Assembly (NCBI GenBank): GCA_015680685.1
Contig: MNCI01033476.1
Span: 341,566-405,565 of the forward strand
DNA length: 64,000 nucleotides
Reading direction: 5' to 3'
Source: Gnetum montanum
Taxonomy: Eukaryota > Streptophyta > Gnetopsida > Gnetales > Gnetaceae
Within the stretch, counting starts at the first letter, position 1. Each line of letters starts with the position of its first letter. Below the pieces are notes generated by a model that was not told the DNA's origin, searched no databases, and saw only the letters and a list, made by a program, of their open reading frames with translations. A program made the position numbers and the translations under genes. Positions 1-12,532 of the stretch are shown here, one piece after another.

Positions 1-1757
1 TTGAAATTTGGAAATTTTAGAAATTCCTAGGTCTAGAAATATTGGGTTCTAACATTAATTCAAGGTTGATTCTTTGATATTTGAGAGTACTTTTTCAAAT
101 TTTGAGAGATTCATAGCACCAGCATCCCTATCAATTGAGTCACTTGCATGTTTCATGGTCATCCTAGCATCATTTATCATTCATGAGCTTAGTCTTGGCA
201 CCTGCATCATCAATAGTACATATGAGCATGTTGGCATGAGTGTCAACATCATTTTCGTAGTGTCATTATGTCATCTAGTATTATCACTAGGACAACATTC
301 AAAAATGGCTTTGTTTTGACTTTGAAACACCTTCAAACAATGCCAACAAACTTCCTATTCATCTGTGAACCCATGAGAGATCAAAACTCATTATTTAAAT
401 CCCCTTTTTTCTCATAACTTGAGTTTTAATTATTAATGTAAAATTCTTTTTTTATCCCATACATGTAGATATTGGTCCTCCATAGGAGATAAACTTGGTT
501 ATTTCATTAAATAAAACACTTTTTACTTTTTAGGAAAAATCCAAACCCTATCCTACATATTGATCTCTCATCTATTATTCATCTAATGCTTCTTATGTTC
601 ATCATCAAGTTTATCATTATTTATCTCTACCCCTATTTATTCTAATCATGGTTAATAGGCTAAGTCCATATTTGATTGGAGGTTTGTGCCCTTCATTTTG
701 AATTGTTGATTTATCAGGGGTTATATTATTCCAATGATCATTTATGTCCATGGATCTTACAATTAAATGCATGATTTGTGGATGTGTTCTTGTAGATTTA
801 TAAGAAAACATTTTGTAAGAACATTTTTTAATGCTAGAAGGAGGGCCAATAGGTTTTCTAATGTCATGAATCCTTTGCCTAGAAGCCCATAGATTCTCTT
901 TAGCATTTTTTTTATTTTTCTTATTTTACATATTTTCTTCAATTTTACCTTCACTATATATTATTTCTTTTTTTCCGTTTACATTTTATTATTTTTTTCC
1001 AAGTATATACAGAAGATACTTTGTTGACACCTTGTTTGGCCAAGGATTCAATTAATCTCAATGCTCATAGATATGTAGATTGATAAAGAAGAGAAAATAT
1101 TAGGCATTTATGACACTCATGATCATCCATGATTATAAGACTGCATGTACAAAATGGAAGCTAAACATTGTGCTATTGGAGAACAATTTGCAAAGTATAG
1201 CCAAGTACAAACTACTAATGACTTGAAGTCTTTTCTTCCAATCCAAACCATTCAATGGAGTTGCAAAAGCATGAAAGAAATACATTAAAGGAAAACTATG
1301 ATGGATTACTTTCCAATGTCAAAATACATTAAAGGAAAACTATGATGGATTACTTAGTGGATCATCCTAATATCAACTTCACTAATAGTTATCAATTTCA
1401 AGATCAACAAAGTAAAATATGAGGTGGTATCAGTGTTCATAATGATTAACAAGATGGAAATCCTTGTGTTTTAATGGGCACATAATTACTTTACTAGCAC
1501 CTCACTCAACCATTGAGCCAAACTCCCCAACATGTTCATCTTACTAATTCTACCAATCTTGTAAAATAGAATGTAACTCAACCCATATACCCTATGGTCC
1601 CTATTCTAGTTTCCCCAACTACCATCATTCCTACTGTTAACCTATCACCAACATGTATCTTATTTTCTAATATAATAGTTGTAAATCCAACAAACCAAGT
1701 ATGAGTTCAAAATCCTAATATCTTTTTAAATCTTTTTCAATCATTATTGATCATGTC
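1..1757. other. AT-rich DNA without a recognisable gene
   Basis: I see no family motif on either strand; reading frames are short and broken. The only clear structure is a 33-bp direct duplication (1278-1310 and 1322-1354, 44 bp apart), which looks like replication slippage. The segment ends where the LTR of the next element begins, so it is flanking DNA, probably older transposon debris. Confidence 0.5.
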
Positions 1758-2619
1758 TGATGAGCAGCAAGGTACTCCTACACCCAACCATACAAATCAC
1801 AAGCATTGATGCACAATTCGATCGAATTTCAGGGATGGTACTAGTTGTGCATCTAGATCGTTATGCCTTGATCGTAGTTCGTTGTCTTCCCACTTAGACT
1901 AGTGGTGACTTTGTCACGTATGGTTTAGTTTAGAGTGAGGCATATGATTCTTCATGTTGTTTAGCCCTAAGTTACTCCTAATAAAGAAATTCATTGTTTA
2001 ATCTAATTAACAATGGAAAGTAATGTCTAAACTAGTCTATGTGCAATGAGTATCCATTCCTAACCTTTTGTACGTGCCTTGAATTTCACATAACTACTGC
2101 TAGGATTACCAAGTATACCATTACTAGGCATACCAAACAATACACTACTAGGATTACTGAGTAATTACACTTAAGCACTCATGATTAGTCGTACTCATTT
2201 TGCTTAATGACAAGAATAATGAAGAGCAATACATGATAACATTAACTAAGGAAAATAGTAAACATTTAAGTAATTAAAATTATTAGTAAAGCTAAGTGGA
2301 AGCTGCAATGATGGAAGTAATCTCAATCTTTATTGCCAAACATGTAACATGTCCAAGTAGATCACACTCAAATAAGGATTTCTTACAATCACTTAACATC
2401 ACATTGCAGGCATGCACTAGAAAACAATTAATAGAATTTATCTATGCCTACTTCTAAAATCTATATGAATCTATATCCCAACTGTGCACCCAAGTGTTGT
2501 GTTTATAGGCTAGTACAAAAGAGGCTATATCAGATCCCCAACATCGAAGGTTGTGCCCTAATATTGGATATCCAACAATGTAGCTCCGATATCGAAGCCC
2601 TACAAAACTTGACTCATCA
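1758..2619 (-). repeat. 3' LTR of element A
   Basis: The plus-strand text starts TGATGAGC and ends ACTCATCA, giving the TGAT...ATCA ends of this family. It aligns over its whole length with 10275-11136. On the minus strand the U3 holds repeated CGATATCGG / CCAATATTAGG / CGATGTTGGGG motifs (about 2534-2605) just upstream of a TATA-like CTATAAACAC (about 2497-2510). Confidence 0.85.
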
Positions 2620-2628
2620 TACCCCCAT
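2620..2628 (-). other. polypurine tract of element A
   Basis: On the minus strand, CATGGGGGTA directly precedes the LTR start TGATGAGT. The same position in C reads GTGGGGGTA and in B ATGAGGGTA, which supports a plus-strand priming site. Confidence 0.7.
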
Positions 2629-2879
2629 GACTAAATGAAAACCCATCCTTGAGTTAAAAAAAATGAGGAACAAGTTCTTTACAAAATATTGGAAAGGTAT
2701 GGAATTGTTGATTGACTTAAATAAACACAAAAATTAACTCTACCATGCTGTAGTGGTGTTTTACAAAAATGGACACAACATGACAATACAACAAAACAAC
2801 AAGATTGAGAAAGCTCATGTAGTTCCCAAAGGTGATGGCTCTTCCGTGGATTGCTTCTCTTTATCAATAGGCTTTTGGA

Positions 2880-5435
2880 ATTTGTAGTGATTTAGGAGCA
2901 CCTACAACTTTTGATCCTCCATTCTTGGATCATGTACCATCTAGGCTAATGAGCCAATGTGTGCTAGAAGTGGTACATCCCATAGACATGGTAGCTATGA
3001 GAAAATTTGACTTGCTTTCACATATCATGCTGCAAACTACTATCATTCTTCCTCAAAAGCCTTGACCCTTTCTATTAATTCATGGTAATCTATTAATCTC
3101 TTAGCTACGTCCAAGGCTACATCTCTTTACCCATGGTAGTGAACCTTAATTGTTTTGAATTCTAAGTTTGCCACATGAACTATTTGTAGAACATCTTTCC
3201 TATCTACAAATTATTTTTCATATAGTGCATAGGTGGCTGCTACTTATTGTTCCAACTCATTTTTGGGCTGACCTACTATTAACATGGCAAGGTTAGCATA
3301 GCAAATGTTAGCTAATGCCATGTATTCTTTCAAATATTCAATAAGTAGGTCCTTGTTCTTCACTTCCGCTTGGTGGACCATGGCATAGTTATCCAAGATG
3401 GGCTATTAGTCAGGATTTTGCATTGACATGGAACTGATGCAGGCTTTTTCCATCTAGATTTATTTTTCATTAATCTGTTTTTACATGTTAATTTGGTCCT
3501 GGAAGTCTTCCTTCAACTTCTCATGCCTCTTGGCCTTGTTTTTCCATGTGCTTATTTCAATTGAAGACTTCTGGCATATTGTGCACACCTCCTTCATTGA
3601 GAGGATTTGGTTCTCTCTAGCCAGTCTACTTTTATCTTAGTTGATCCTCACTAGTTGCTCCCTCAATTGGTGGATACTTTCTTCCAAAATGTTTTTTTAT
3701 TTTTCACTAGTGGTCAACCTTGCATTATTAACAACAAGCTGCTTATTTTCCTCTTGTGCAGTGGTCAATGCCTTCGCATGGGCATATGCTTAGGCTTCAA
3801 TAGTTGAAGCATTCTAGACCACTTTCTCCTTTTCTTATTCTATAGCTTTATTCTATTCAATCAATCAGCTCAGCTACTCCATTTGAAATTTTTCCAACTA
3901 GTCAAGCACAATGAATTAGGAATAGTCCCTTCTTTCGACTCTTAGGAAAATAAGCTCTTGTTGCAATCTGTGCAACTTTACTTCTACATGCTTTTCCTTA
4001 GTCTCTGCCATGACTAGCTTGCCTTTTGTGGTAATGAGGTTGGATTGTACTACAGTGACATCACTAGGGATGTTGTACAAAGTTGTCATGACTTGTATAG
4101 TCTATAGCAATCTATCAAGTACATCCTCATGAGCCACAAGAGTCATTGAAGTCTCAGCTAACATTTGTGCATCTATGGTACCGATCAAGTCTACCAAGGG
4201 CACAATAGGTACATTAAAATATTTTTTAATGTGGTCTATGATAATGTCTATTGCACCCACCACATCTTGGTGTTACATGACCATGACTGCAACATCTTCT
4301 CCTGTTTCAAGCACTACTTGAAAAGATGAGGCATTTCGAGAGATTTGTTGTAACCACTAGGCTTCTTCTCTTGATTGAAAAGAAATCTACCCCCTTGAGG
4401 GATTGACAAAAGCTATGGACTGCATGGAATCATTGATGACTCAAAAGAGGTATGATTCATCCCTACTTCTCCAACTCAAAGCTTTAGCTATTCACTACAA
4501 ATGGCTCATTACAGGCCTATAATCTTGCAACAATGGTGATGGAACTTGTGGCTCTCACAGTTTCATTGGTTCTTGTTCAAGCTCCTTTTCTAGTTCTTGT
4601 TTTGCCTCCTTCCTTGGTTCTTATTCATCACCAAGGTCTTTCCTTGGTGCTATTGGTTTGAGTAACTCAAAAAATGTAGCATTCTGAGCCCTCCTAGGAA
4701 TTTCATTAGTGTAACCTATGATTCCAACATGCTTGCACAACTTTCTAATTAGGCAAGGGAGTGGAAGTATTGACTTCCCTACCTTTTTTTCCTTGAACTA
4801 CCTTTGAATTTCCATGAAGTATAATTGGGAAAGGTTAGCATTGTATTTACCTATCAAGATTGCACTTCCTCTAGTTGCATAGGTTGATATTCTGTTGAAC
4901 CCTTTAGTGGGAAAGAGATTATATGTGTCAATTTTTGAAATAAATCCTTTCTTCCAGAGTTAATTGACTGTATATTTTATTTTCTTTTCTATATGCCCAC
5001 TTCAGCCACAACTTTCTAGTTTCTACATTAGACCTTGTGGACAAATGTGCCACCTTGACCCCCACATTTGGTATGTTTAGAGTCTATACGATTGCCTTGA
5101 CTGAAAAAGAGATAGAGAGTCCATCAATGTTGATGGTGGTGTCCTCCTTCTTATTATGCCAAAATTGGTATGTCTCACCAAGGTATGATTTCCCACTTTT
5201 TGATAGGATGTACCATAAAGGTGACACCTGAAGCTAAGTTTTGATTGCCTCAAGGACAAATGACATGAATGGTCCAAATTTCATTTCCACGATGACCATG
5301 GTCAACATGGATCTCTCCTAGATGGCTTGGAGGCATTCTTGGCATAATGTGAGGTGTTGTCCTTGCACTTTAGCTTGTGGTTCTATAGCCTCTACTTGGA
5401 TCGACTACCCTTTCACAGGAGCCTCTTGATGAATG
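2880..5435 (-). pseudogene. extra 3' ORF (ORF3) of element A, coiled-coil relic
   Basis: Read on the minus strand, this stretch keeps broken reading frames rich in Lys, Glu, Gln and Leu with coiled-coil character in its 3' half (about 4000-3400), and a block near 5290 containing EMKFGPF. Element B has EIKFGPF at the matching place in its ORF3, so the two are homologous. Many stops interrupt it. In position (downstream of gag/pol, before the LTR) it resembles the env-like third ORF of some plant gypsy lineages, but I see no signal peptide or fusion-like motif and cannot assign a function. A U3-like promoter module lies upstream (6125-6222). Confidence 0.5.
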
Positions 5436-5574
5436 CTAAGTGACTATTCCTCTTGTTCTTCATTCTTGGCTAGTGGGCCTTGTTCTCTTAGTCAACCTCT
5501 GCCACTTCTTGGACATTTTCTTGCATCTTGTGAAGGTCCTTCTTATCCTCCTCCTTTTGGGACCATCTACAATC

Positions 5575-5880
5575 AATCAAGGATTTGATATTACTAAGGT
5601 TTTTTTTTTTCATTTATCATCAACAAGTTTATACCTTACTCATGACCTTAGTTCTATTAAGTTCTTAGCTCATGTGATTGTAGAGTTAGAAAAATTTCAG
5701 GAAAAATTCCCAAAAAGTGTTAACTTCTTTTATGACCCTTCGCAATTGGCTTCTTTTCCCTTACATATGACTTGTAACAATGGTTTTGATCCCTTGGATA
5801 AGAGAATTAGAGATTTTGGCATGCATACGATTGATTTCTCATTAAGAAATTTAACATTTTTAACATTCTTATGCTTATAA
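5575..5880 (+). other. plus-strand open frame inside element A, origin unknown
   Basis: An uninterrupted frame of about 100 codons runs against the orientation of element A; the full open frame begins at 5440. The protein has a mixed, non-repetitive composition with short recognisable pieces such as SIKFLAHVIVELEKFQ and FYDPSQLASFPLH, and the surrounding element is full of stops. It begins after a T-rich tract and ends at TAA 5878-5880. It may be a captured host exon or a younger insertion; chance is also possible. I do not recognise a family. Confidence 0.25.
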
Positions 5881-6124
5881 TACCTTTCAGGAAATAGCAA
5901 ATTTCAAAAAATTGATGCAAATTTTCCACACAAGCACCCTCCCTTCACTAAATTGAACACTCTAGGATCAAATAGGTTTAAAAACCACAACAATCAAAGT
6001 GGTATGGAGAAAGATATCGCATGTGGAAGTTGGTTGCACATGGCTCTTAGTCAAAAGAAAAAAAATGCAGAAACTCCCCTAGCTTCAATTGATGATAATG
6101 AATTTTTTCAACATTATGGGATCC

Positions 6125-6222
6125 TATTTATAGATTTTTATGGACACGATATCGAGGACCCAACATCAAGTATCTAATATTGACTCCTACCTAATATCGA
6201 GTAGTCAATATAGGGGGTCTTG
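6125..6222 (-). promoter_or_regulatory. internal U3-like promoter module of element A
   Basis: On the minus strand a row of variants of one motif (CTATATTGAC, CTCGATATTAGG, GTCAATATTAG, CTTGATGTTGGG, CCTCGATATCG; 6145-6218) is followed by TATAAATA (6125-6132). The LTR U3 of A and C has the same motif family ahead of its TATA box. The module sits upstream of ORF3, so it could drive a subgenomic transcript. Promoter activity is inferred. Confidence 0.5.
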
Positions 6223-6479
6223 AAATTTCATTTTATGAGGACATTCAGCATGAAGAATGAAGCTCTGTGATTCGTTGGAAGGTTTCATGTGAAATCCAAA
6301 GTTCTTGGATAAGTGAGAATTCATATTTAGGCATCGGTAGTGTTAGAAGATGGAATCGCAAGTATTAAAAAGCTTTGATAGATGTAAGAAAATGGATATT
6401 GGATTCATGGTATAGAATGGACTAGTTATATGATAAGGGAAGGTTTTTGAGTTTATCATTTATGCACTTGTAAGATTCA

Positions 6480-7640
6480 AGATGATGCGGTTGTGTTAGA
6501 CAAGTACAAGTTACAATAGTTATACAAGTGGATCCTCCTCAAAGTAGGCTCTAGCCCTTAATGCCCTTGTATAACGACATCTAAAAATGTTTGTAGGCAC
6601 CAAATGAGTTGAATATAATGCATACTTGTTAAAAAAAACCACACATGTTAAAAACCACCAATTTGAGAAAATAACTCTATATTACACAAAACCACAAGTT
6701 ATGATGATACGGATAGTGAGATGAGATGGATTTTAAAAAGGATTGTAGAAATTGGGACATGAGGTGCCTCACCATGGGCATAATGAATCCTTGTGTATTA
6801 TTAATGATTAAGTAATCATTAGCCCTTCTTTCCAAGAGTCAAACCAAGTCCAAACCACATTCTAGGGACAACACATTATTTTATCTCTTCAATTGACAAC
6901 CATAAGACTACCATCATTGCAAGGAGTAGCATCACTTGGCATTTTGTCCAAGGGTGGAGTTTATTTATGGCACATCTCTTTTTTTTATGGATTCTAGGAA
7001 GCCACCAACCTTCAAGCATGGGTAACATGTCTTTCCAATGGGACCCCTAGAAATTTATTCTATGCCTTTTTTATTTTATCTTCATTTATGTCAACTTTAC
7101 TAGAGGACTACCTTCAGGCATGGGTAACATGTCTTTCTAGTGACATGGTAAGGCAACACTTATTTACTCAGACTTTCATTTTTCATTAGATTTACAAGGA
7201 TATAATTACAACCTTAGCAACATGTTAGAACATACAGAAGTGGTCAAAGAGATTCCACAAATTTCCTTGATGTGACACCCTTCACATTCCCACCTAGTTC
7301 TTCACTTTTTTGTCTAGGCACAATGATAATGAGTTTATTCTTATTTTGATGATGAAGAAATAATATCATTATGAACATCATAAGAATTAATGGGATGGAT
7401 GGATGGATGATGTAGCCTCACTATCCAGATAATTAGTCCCTCATAACTTTGAGAACATAGAGAAAACCTTACTAGAATGGGCTAAATGATGTTGTTTTAT
7501 TCACAAGTGAGATTACTGATAAAGGAAATGAAAACAAAATGTGGAAAAAGTTGAAAAGGATAGGAAAAATATGTATTAAGAAATGAGAAAAATTATAAAA
7601 AAAGAGTGTAAAACAAAAAAATGAAAAACACTAATTAACT
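6480..7640 (-). other. noncoding block shared with element C
   Basis: Several stretches match element C: the segment around 6500-6600 (tatacaagtggatcc, then a ggcacc block) matches 29770-29860, and the aggcatgggtaacatgtctt block near 7013-7033 and 7116-7136 matches about 30240. No ORF is convincing. The gag relic begins to its right without any pol in between, as in C. Confidence 0.5.
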
Positions 7641-10148
7641 TTTTGATTCTAGGATGGGGCATCTCCCCTATGACTAAGTGTTTGATCATGACAATAATTA
7701 ATAAGTGAATAGGTAGGCTCCATGCATTTGTGGAATAGGCACAAACTTTCAATTTCAAGCCATAGGGTACCTTTTGGTTTAGTGACGGCTACGTAGATAG
7801 GTTGTTGCTCACACACTTGGTTGTTAAATGTACAGTGGGCTAAAGTATGAGTTGTGTGAACTTTGTGGATGTTTGACACATGACCACATCCTTTATCATG
7901 ATTAGTTATGCATGGATTTGTTTGTCTCTCCATGGCACTAGTTCATTATTTTTGGTAGGTCTTGGAGTAATGATAGATGTTGGCCTTTGCATAGGATTGA
8001 AGGGCATTGGTTTTGAAAGGAAGGGTGTTGCACTTGATTGGAATTATGTTGATTTGGATAAGTTAGTAGGTCCATGAGTCTTGTGCTTATACATGGGAGC
8101 CATCCTAAAGAAAGGGCATTTTCAAGATCATGGTGGGAACCTACTGACATTATCATATCTATGTATGTTCATAGCACATGTTGCATCCTTTCATTAATGT
8201 TGTGGTGTTGAACCTTCCTTTGTTGTTGGATGTGACATGTGGTGGAGTGGAGTATGAGAATATTGAGAATATGATGAAGGGTAAGAGGTTTGAGGTGGTG
8301 ATCCTTTAGAAGATGTCATAGGTCAATAATAAAGAGAGTGGTAGCAACTATTTGAATTAAAGTACAACTAGTTGGGGAAATAGGTTGTTGAACATAAGAC
8401 TTGTACAAGTTTGACTGGCAATAAGGGTAAGGCTGGTTTGATGATGGCCTCCCCCATGACTGTGGGTTTTGCCACTATAGTTGATGATAGTATCAAGGCT
8501 ATTAAGAAGTCCCCCTAAAATAGTATGATTGGTTGTAGGACTATCTATAATTACCTTGTGAGAAAGGTAATTTCCTTCGCTTTTGCTTTTGTATGAACTT
8601 GGGATTCAATGCAAAAGCCTAATACTCATGTAGATGTAACATGACTAGGCAATAGCCCTTCTAATGGTCATATATGCAAATGTCACATCCATCATCTGCT
8701 TCGGTCATTAAGTCTATAGCCTCTTCTTCTATAGTCATTTTCCCTTTTTGCTAATAAGTGTTCCTAGCTGTTTCTTGATTCTTTTTCATCCTTTTATTGT
8801 GATTGCTTGATTCGTTTTGCATTACTCTCTTCTCTATGGTTTCTATGCAAGTTGTAACTTTCTCATTTATCCATTCCTACATCTTATCTAACCTTTCTTC
8901 AAGCTCTTCAATAGACTTTTGTATTAGCAAGTTTTATTGTGAAATCACCTCATCGAGAGCTACCTCTTTTTCCTTATCCTAGATATGGACCTTTTATTTT
9001 TGAAGAGTTAGGTCCCAATGATATTTCTCAACATTCTTCTTTTTACATAGCTCTCCTTCTTCTTTTGCCACATGCTTGATTATCTTTTGAATCTGACGGC
9101 TTCCTAGTTCATATAATTGACCTTGAGCATACATCCCAAGGATCTCTCTCATTTGGCTATGAAGCCCATCTATGATGTGGAAAAGTTGCTCTTCTTGAGA
9201 GAAATCATGGCTTGGACATTTATTCAGTGGAGAATAGTATTTATCTAAGGCCATACCCAAGGGTTCATGTTGTTCTTGTTTCCATCCTTAAATTTGTTTC
9301 CCTAGGTTGGACACCCTTGCATAGGTTTGGTATTTCTCATTGAAGAGTTCCAGCATTGTGGTCCACCGATGGACTAAATTTGGTCTCAATGATCTATACC
9401 ACACTTTGGCTTTATCTATTAGTGTCCTAGGAAAGAGCTTAAGCTTTTGCCACCCACTTTCAATGTTTTGTAAGACATAGGCATCATGGAAGGCTTGCAA
9501 ATGATGTTGTGGATCTAAATCATAGCCTTTCGTAAATTTAGGGATATTATTCATATCAAGCCTATTGATGCAACTTTCCTTGTGATTCCTATTGGGTGTT
9601 TTAACTACCTCTATAATTTGCATCATGATCTTAGTGGCCAACAAGGGTTCACTAGCATTAGACATTGCATGGTAAAAATGTCTATTTCAGTTTATCTAAT
9701 TGTGATGATCTTGCCTATGTTCATTTTGATGTCTTTGATTTTGCCCTTGGGTTCGATTTCTATCTTTATCCTGACCGCATAGTGGAGCTCTATCTCTATA
9801 CCTACATTCATCTTCATCAAAACTAGATGTTGAAGAGGAACAGGAAGATGAGGAACTAGGAGAGTTGCCATGGCTATAGTGTTTCCCATGGTCCCTTGAT
9901 TTATCTTTTCTAGGTTTTGAGGAGGTCCTAGGCCTTAAGGCCTCCCCTAGTCTAGGACTTACTTCATCTCCTCTAGGATTATCTACCTTAGGTGAATGTA
10001 GTCCTTGAGTGTAACTAGGGTGATCACAAACATATGGAACTCATGCATGAGGTTGGTCACTCCAATTTTCTTCAGTATATATCTCAGTAGTCCTTCAATG
10101 AATGTTCTCTCCATGTGATGTATTATCACTTCCTTGTGAAACAGACAT
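7640..10148 (-). pseudogene. gag relic of element A
   Basis: Gypsy Gag, the structural polyprotein that packages element RNA. The ATG is at 10148-10146, starting MSVSQG; the first stop follows soon after, and the best open pieces are 9665-9288 and 9260-8994. Capsid motifs include FNEKYQTYARVSNLGKQI, SQEEQLFHIIDGL and YAQGQLYEL, which match the gag of C closely and B more loosely. A zinc-knuckle-like CDICIYDH-K-GYC, with a TAG inside it, lies near 8690-8652. Spacing is C-X2-C-X3-H-X4-C, one residue short of the usual knuckle. The 5' flank is the primer site and LTR. No protease or RT follows. The gene is dead by multiple stops. Confidence 0.75.
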
Positions 10149-10253
10149 TGTTGTTAGTTAATGATGTGTGTGACTTAATATTTTCTAAAAGATAAGTTTG
10201 TTAATGTGTTTACAAAAATCGTGTATAATTTAACTAATCTAGATAACTAGCAC

Positions 10254-10274
10254 CATCCTTAGCAACAATGCCAA
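10254..10274 (-). other. primer-binding site of element A (tRNA-Asp type)
   Basis: On the minus strand TTGGCATTGTTGCTAAGGA follows the LTR end. It is a mutated form of the TGGCGCCGTTGCCGGGG signature used by plant gypsy elements primed by tRNA-Asp. The copies in B (15397) and C (33580) are closer to that signature. Confidence 0.65.
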
Positions 10275-11136
10275 TTATGAGCGGTGAGGTACCCCTAAGC
10301 CAAACCATACAAATCACAAGTGTTCATGCACAATCTGGTCAAATTCCATGGATGGGACTAGTTATGCATCTAGATCATTATGCCTTGATTGTAGTTCGTT
10401 GTCTTCCCATTTGGACTAGTGGTGGCTTTGTCACGTATGGTTTAGTATAGAGTAAGGCATATGATTCTTGATGTTGTTCAACCCTAAGTTACTCCTAATA
10501 AATAAATTAAATTATTAATCTAATTAACAATGGAAATAAAGTCTAGACTAGCCTATGTGCAATGAGTATCCATTCCTAACCTTCTGTACATGCCTTGGAC
10601 TTCGCATAAATACCACTGGGATTACCAAGCATATCGTTACTGGGCGTACCAAACGATACACTATTGCCAAGTAATTACACTTAAGCGCTTGCGATTAGTC
10701 ATACTCATTCCACTTAATGATAGGAATAATGAAGAGTAATAAATAATAACATTAACTAAGGAAAATAATAAACATTTAAGTAATTAAAAGCAATAATAAA
10801 GCTAAGTGGATGCTGCAATGATGGAAGTAATCTCAATCTTTATTGCCAAACATGTAACATGTCCAAGTATGTTACACTTGAATAAAGATGTCATACAATC
10901 ACTTAACATCACACTGTGAGCATGCAATGGAAAAAACTAACAAAATTTCTCTATGTCTACTTCTAAAATCTATATGAATCTATATCCCAACCATGCACCC
11001 CAAGTGTTGTATTTATAGGCTAGCATGGGAGGGGTGATATTAGATCCCCGACATCAGAGGTTATGCCCCAATATTGGATAGTTGATAACATAGCTCCAAT
11101 ATCGAATATTTTATATCGAAGCCCTACAAAACATCA
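10275..11136 (-). repeat. 5' LTR of element A
   Basis: Partner of 1758-2619. The U3 at the right-hand end holds CGATATTGGAG-type motifs and TATAAATA (11010-11017, minus strand). The U5 ends at TCATAA, a mutated TCATCA. Transition differences from the partner LTR suggest an old insertion. Confidence 0.85.
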
Positions 11137-12530
11137 ATGATAGTAGGTTTTACTTCCATTCCTCCCACCTTCACAAATGTTTCCACAATATAACCTTCCT
11201 CAACTAGTTTTCTTACCCATGATTAGACCTTTCCAACTTGTGTTATCTATCCACAATCTCATCCTAGGCAATCCTTCCATGCCCACTATTTGCGGTATGC
11301 CTACTAAACTCATGCTTTTGCTTCAAGACCTATTATCCTAGTTATGAGCCAATAAGGATCATACTAATAGAGCCACAACGTTACATGGGGAAAGTCCCAG
11401 AGTTTCTATCACCCATATTATCCCATTAGCCCATTTATTTTACCTATGAAAGTTATAAAGAATTTTCATTAATAAGTTTCACCAAATATAATGGGGAATC
11501 TAATCCTACAATCATGTCATTACATTTCTCAATGGGTATATGCTAGTGGAAAATTGTTCCCATACCATCCTAAGGGATTTTTCAAACTTGTTAATAGGTA
11601 AAGTACTTGAATGATAAGAGGTTCTTCCTCATGGATCTATCACTTCATTAGAATAACTCTTCATAGTCTTTGTGGAGTAATTCAAGTACAACATCAATAG
11701 AGTTGACATACAAAAGAAGCTTTTGGAAATAAAATAGGCTTCCAATGAGTCCATATCCAAGTCAATGATGATGGAACTCACTCATCTATTGTCCAATGAT
11801 CAACTATTAGACATTTCTGAAGGAGCAATCAATGATTATATTATAGATAAGATCATCTATCCTAGGCCACTTACTCCATGATGCTATTATTTCAACACAA
11901 AACATTGAGGATGTCACAATTTAATGTAATGACCTAGAATAGGTGAACTTCCAAAACAAGCCCAACAAGGTGGTTGAAAATGAGAAAGTCTCTTAGAATG
12001 TGGGACAAACTATTACATTGGTAAACCAAGCCTCATCAGGACCATCATTAACCAATGACGGAAATAGAAATACTAATCAAAAGTCTAATAGTGTTGGAAA
12101 AGTTCATCAAATTGGGACCAACAAAGGAGATTTCTTAAGCATATATTCACTACCATAAATTTTAAATGACCTACATACATCTCTAAAAAATTTTATTAAA
12201 AGAAGGGTACATAACCCCCAAAAAAGTTTGAAAGTAGATAAGGATGAGATTTAGATGCTTGTAAATTTTGGCAGCTAATCATTCATAATGAATGGAAGGA
12301 TATCCACTCGTCCCAAACTAATACAATATCAAAAATCTCTACTACTATCTCAAAGTTGTGGGACATGTTATAGATAATTACAACATCCTCAAAGATGATG
12401 TTCAAATACTAGTGAGAAAAGGGAAGATAGTTTTCAATGCATCGGTACAACCTAGTAATAAATACATGCAAATATTCTAGTGTAAGGACACCTCTTTTAA
12501 TTTCCTTTATTATTTTCATACATTTCTTTT
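11137..12530 (+). pseudogene. decayed retroelement, possible gypsy gag relic
   Basis: The stretch 11400-11560 can be read as FTKYNGESNP followed by MSLHFSMGI, which resembles the start of a gypsy Gag capsid region of a family different from A-C. Frames change and stops are frequent, and no zinc knuckle or pol motif is left. The rest (to 12530) shows nothing recognisable. Confidence 0.3.
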
Positions 12531-12532
12531 TG

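Larger units (their letters stand above)
1758..11136 (-). mobile_element. Ty3/gypsy element A, gag plus extra ORF, no pol
   Basis: Two direct LTRs of 862 bp (1758-2619 and 10275-11136) enclose, in minus-strand order, a tRNA-Asp-type primer site, a gag relic, a shared noncoding block, a U3-like internal promoter and a long extra ORF relic next to the polypurine tract. No RT, RNaseH or integrase motif was found between gag and the extra ORF. The flanking 5-mers are atgtc (1753-1757) and atgat (11137-11141), only a partial target-duplication match, so the ends are old or were altered. The LTRs differ at many sites, mostly transitions. It is related to element C (same U3 type) and to element B (same R/U5, gag and 3' region). 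It cannot move on its own. Confidence 0.85.
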
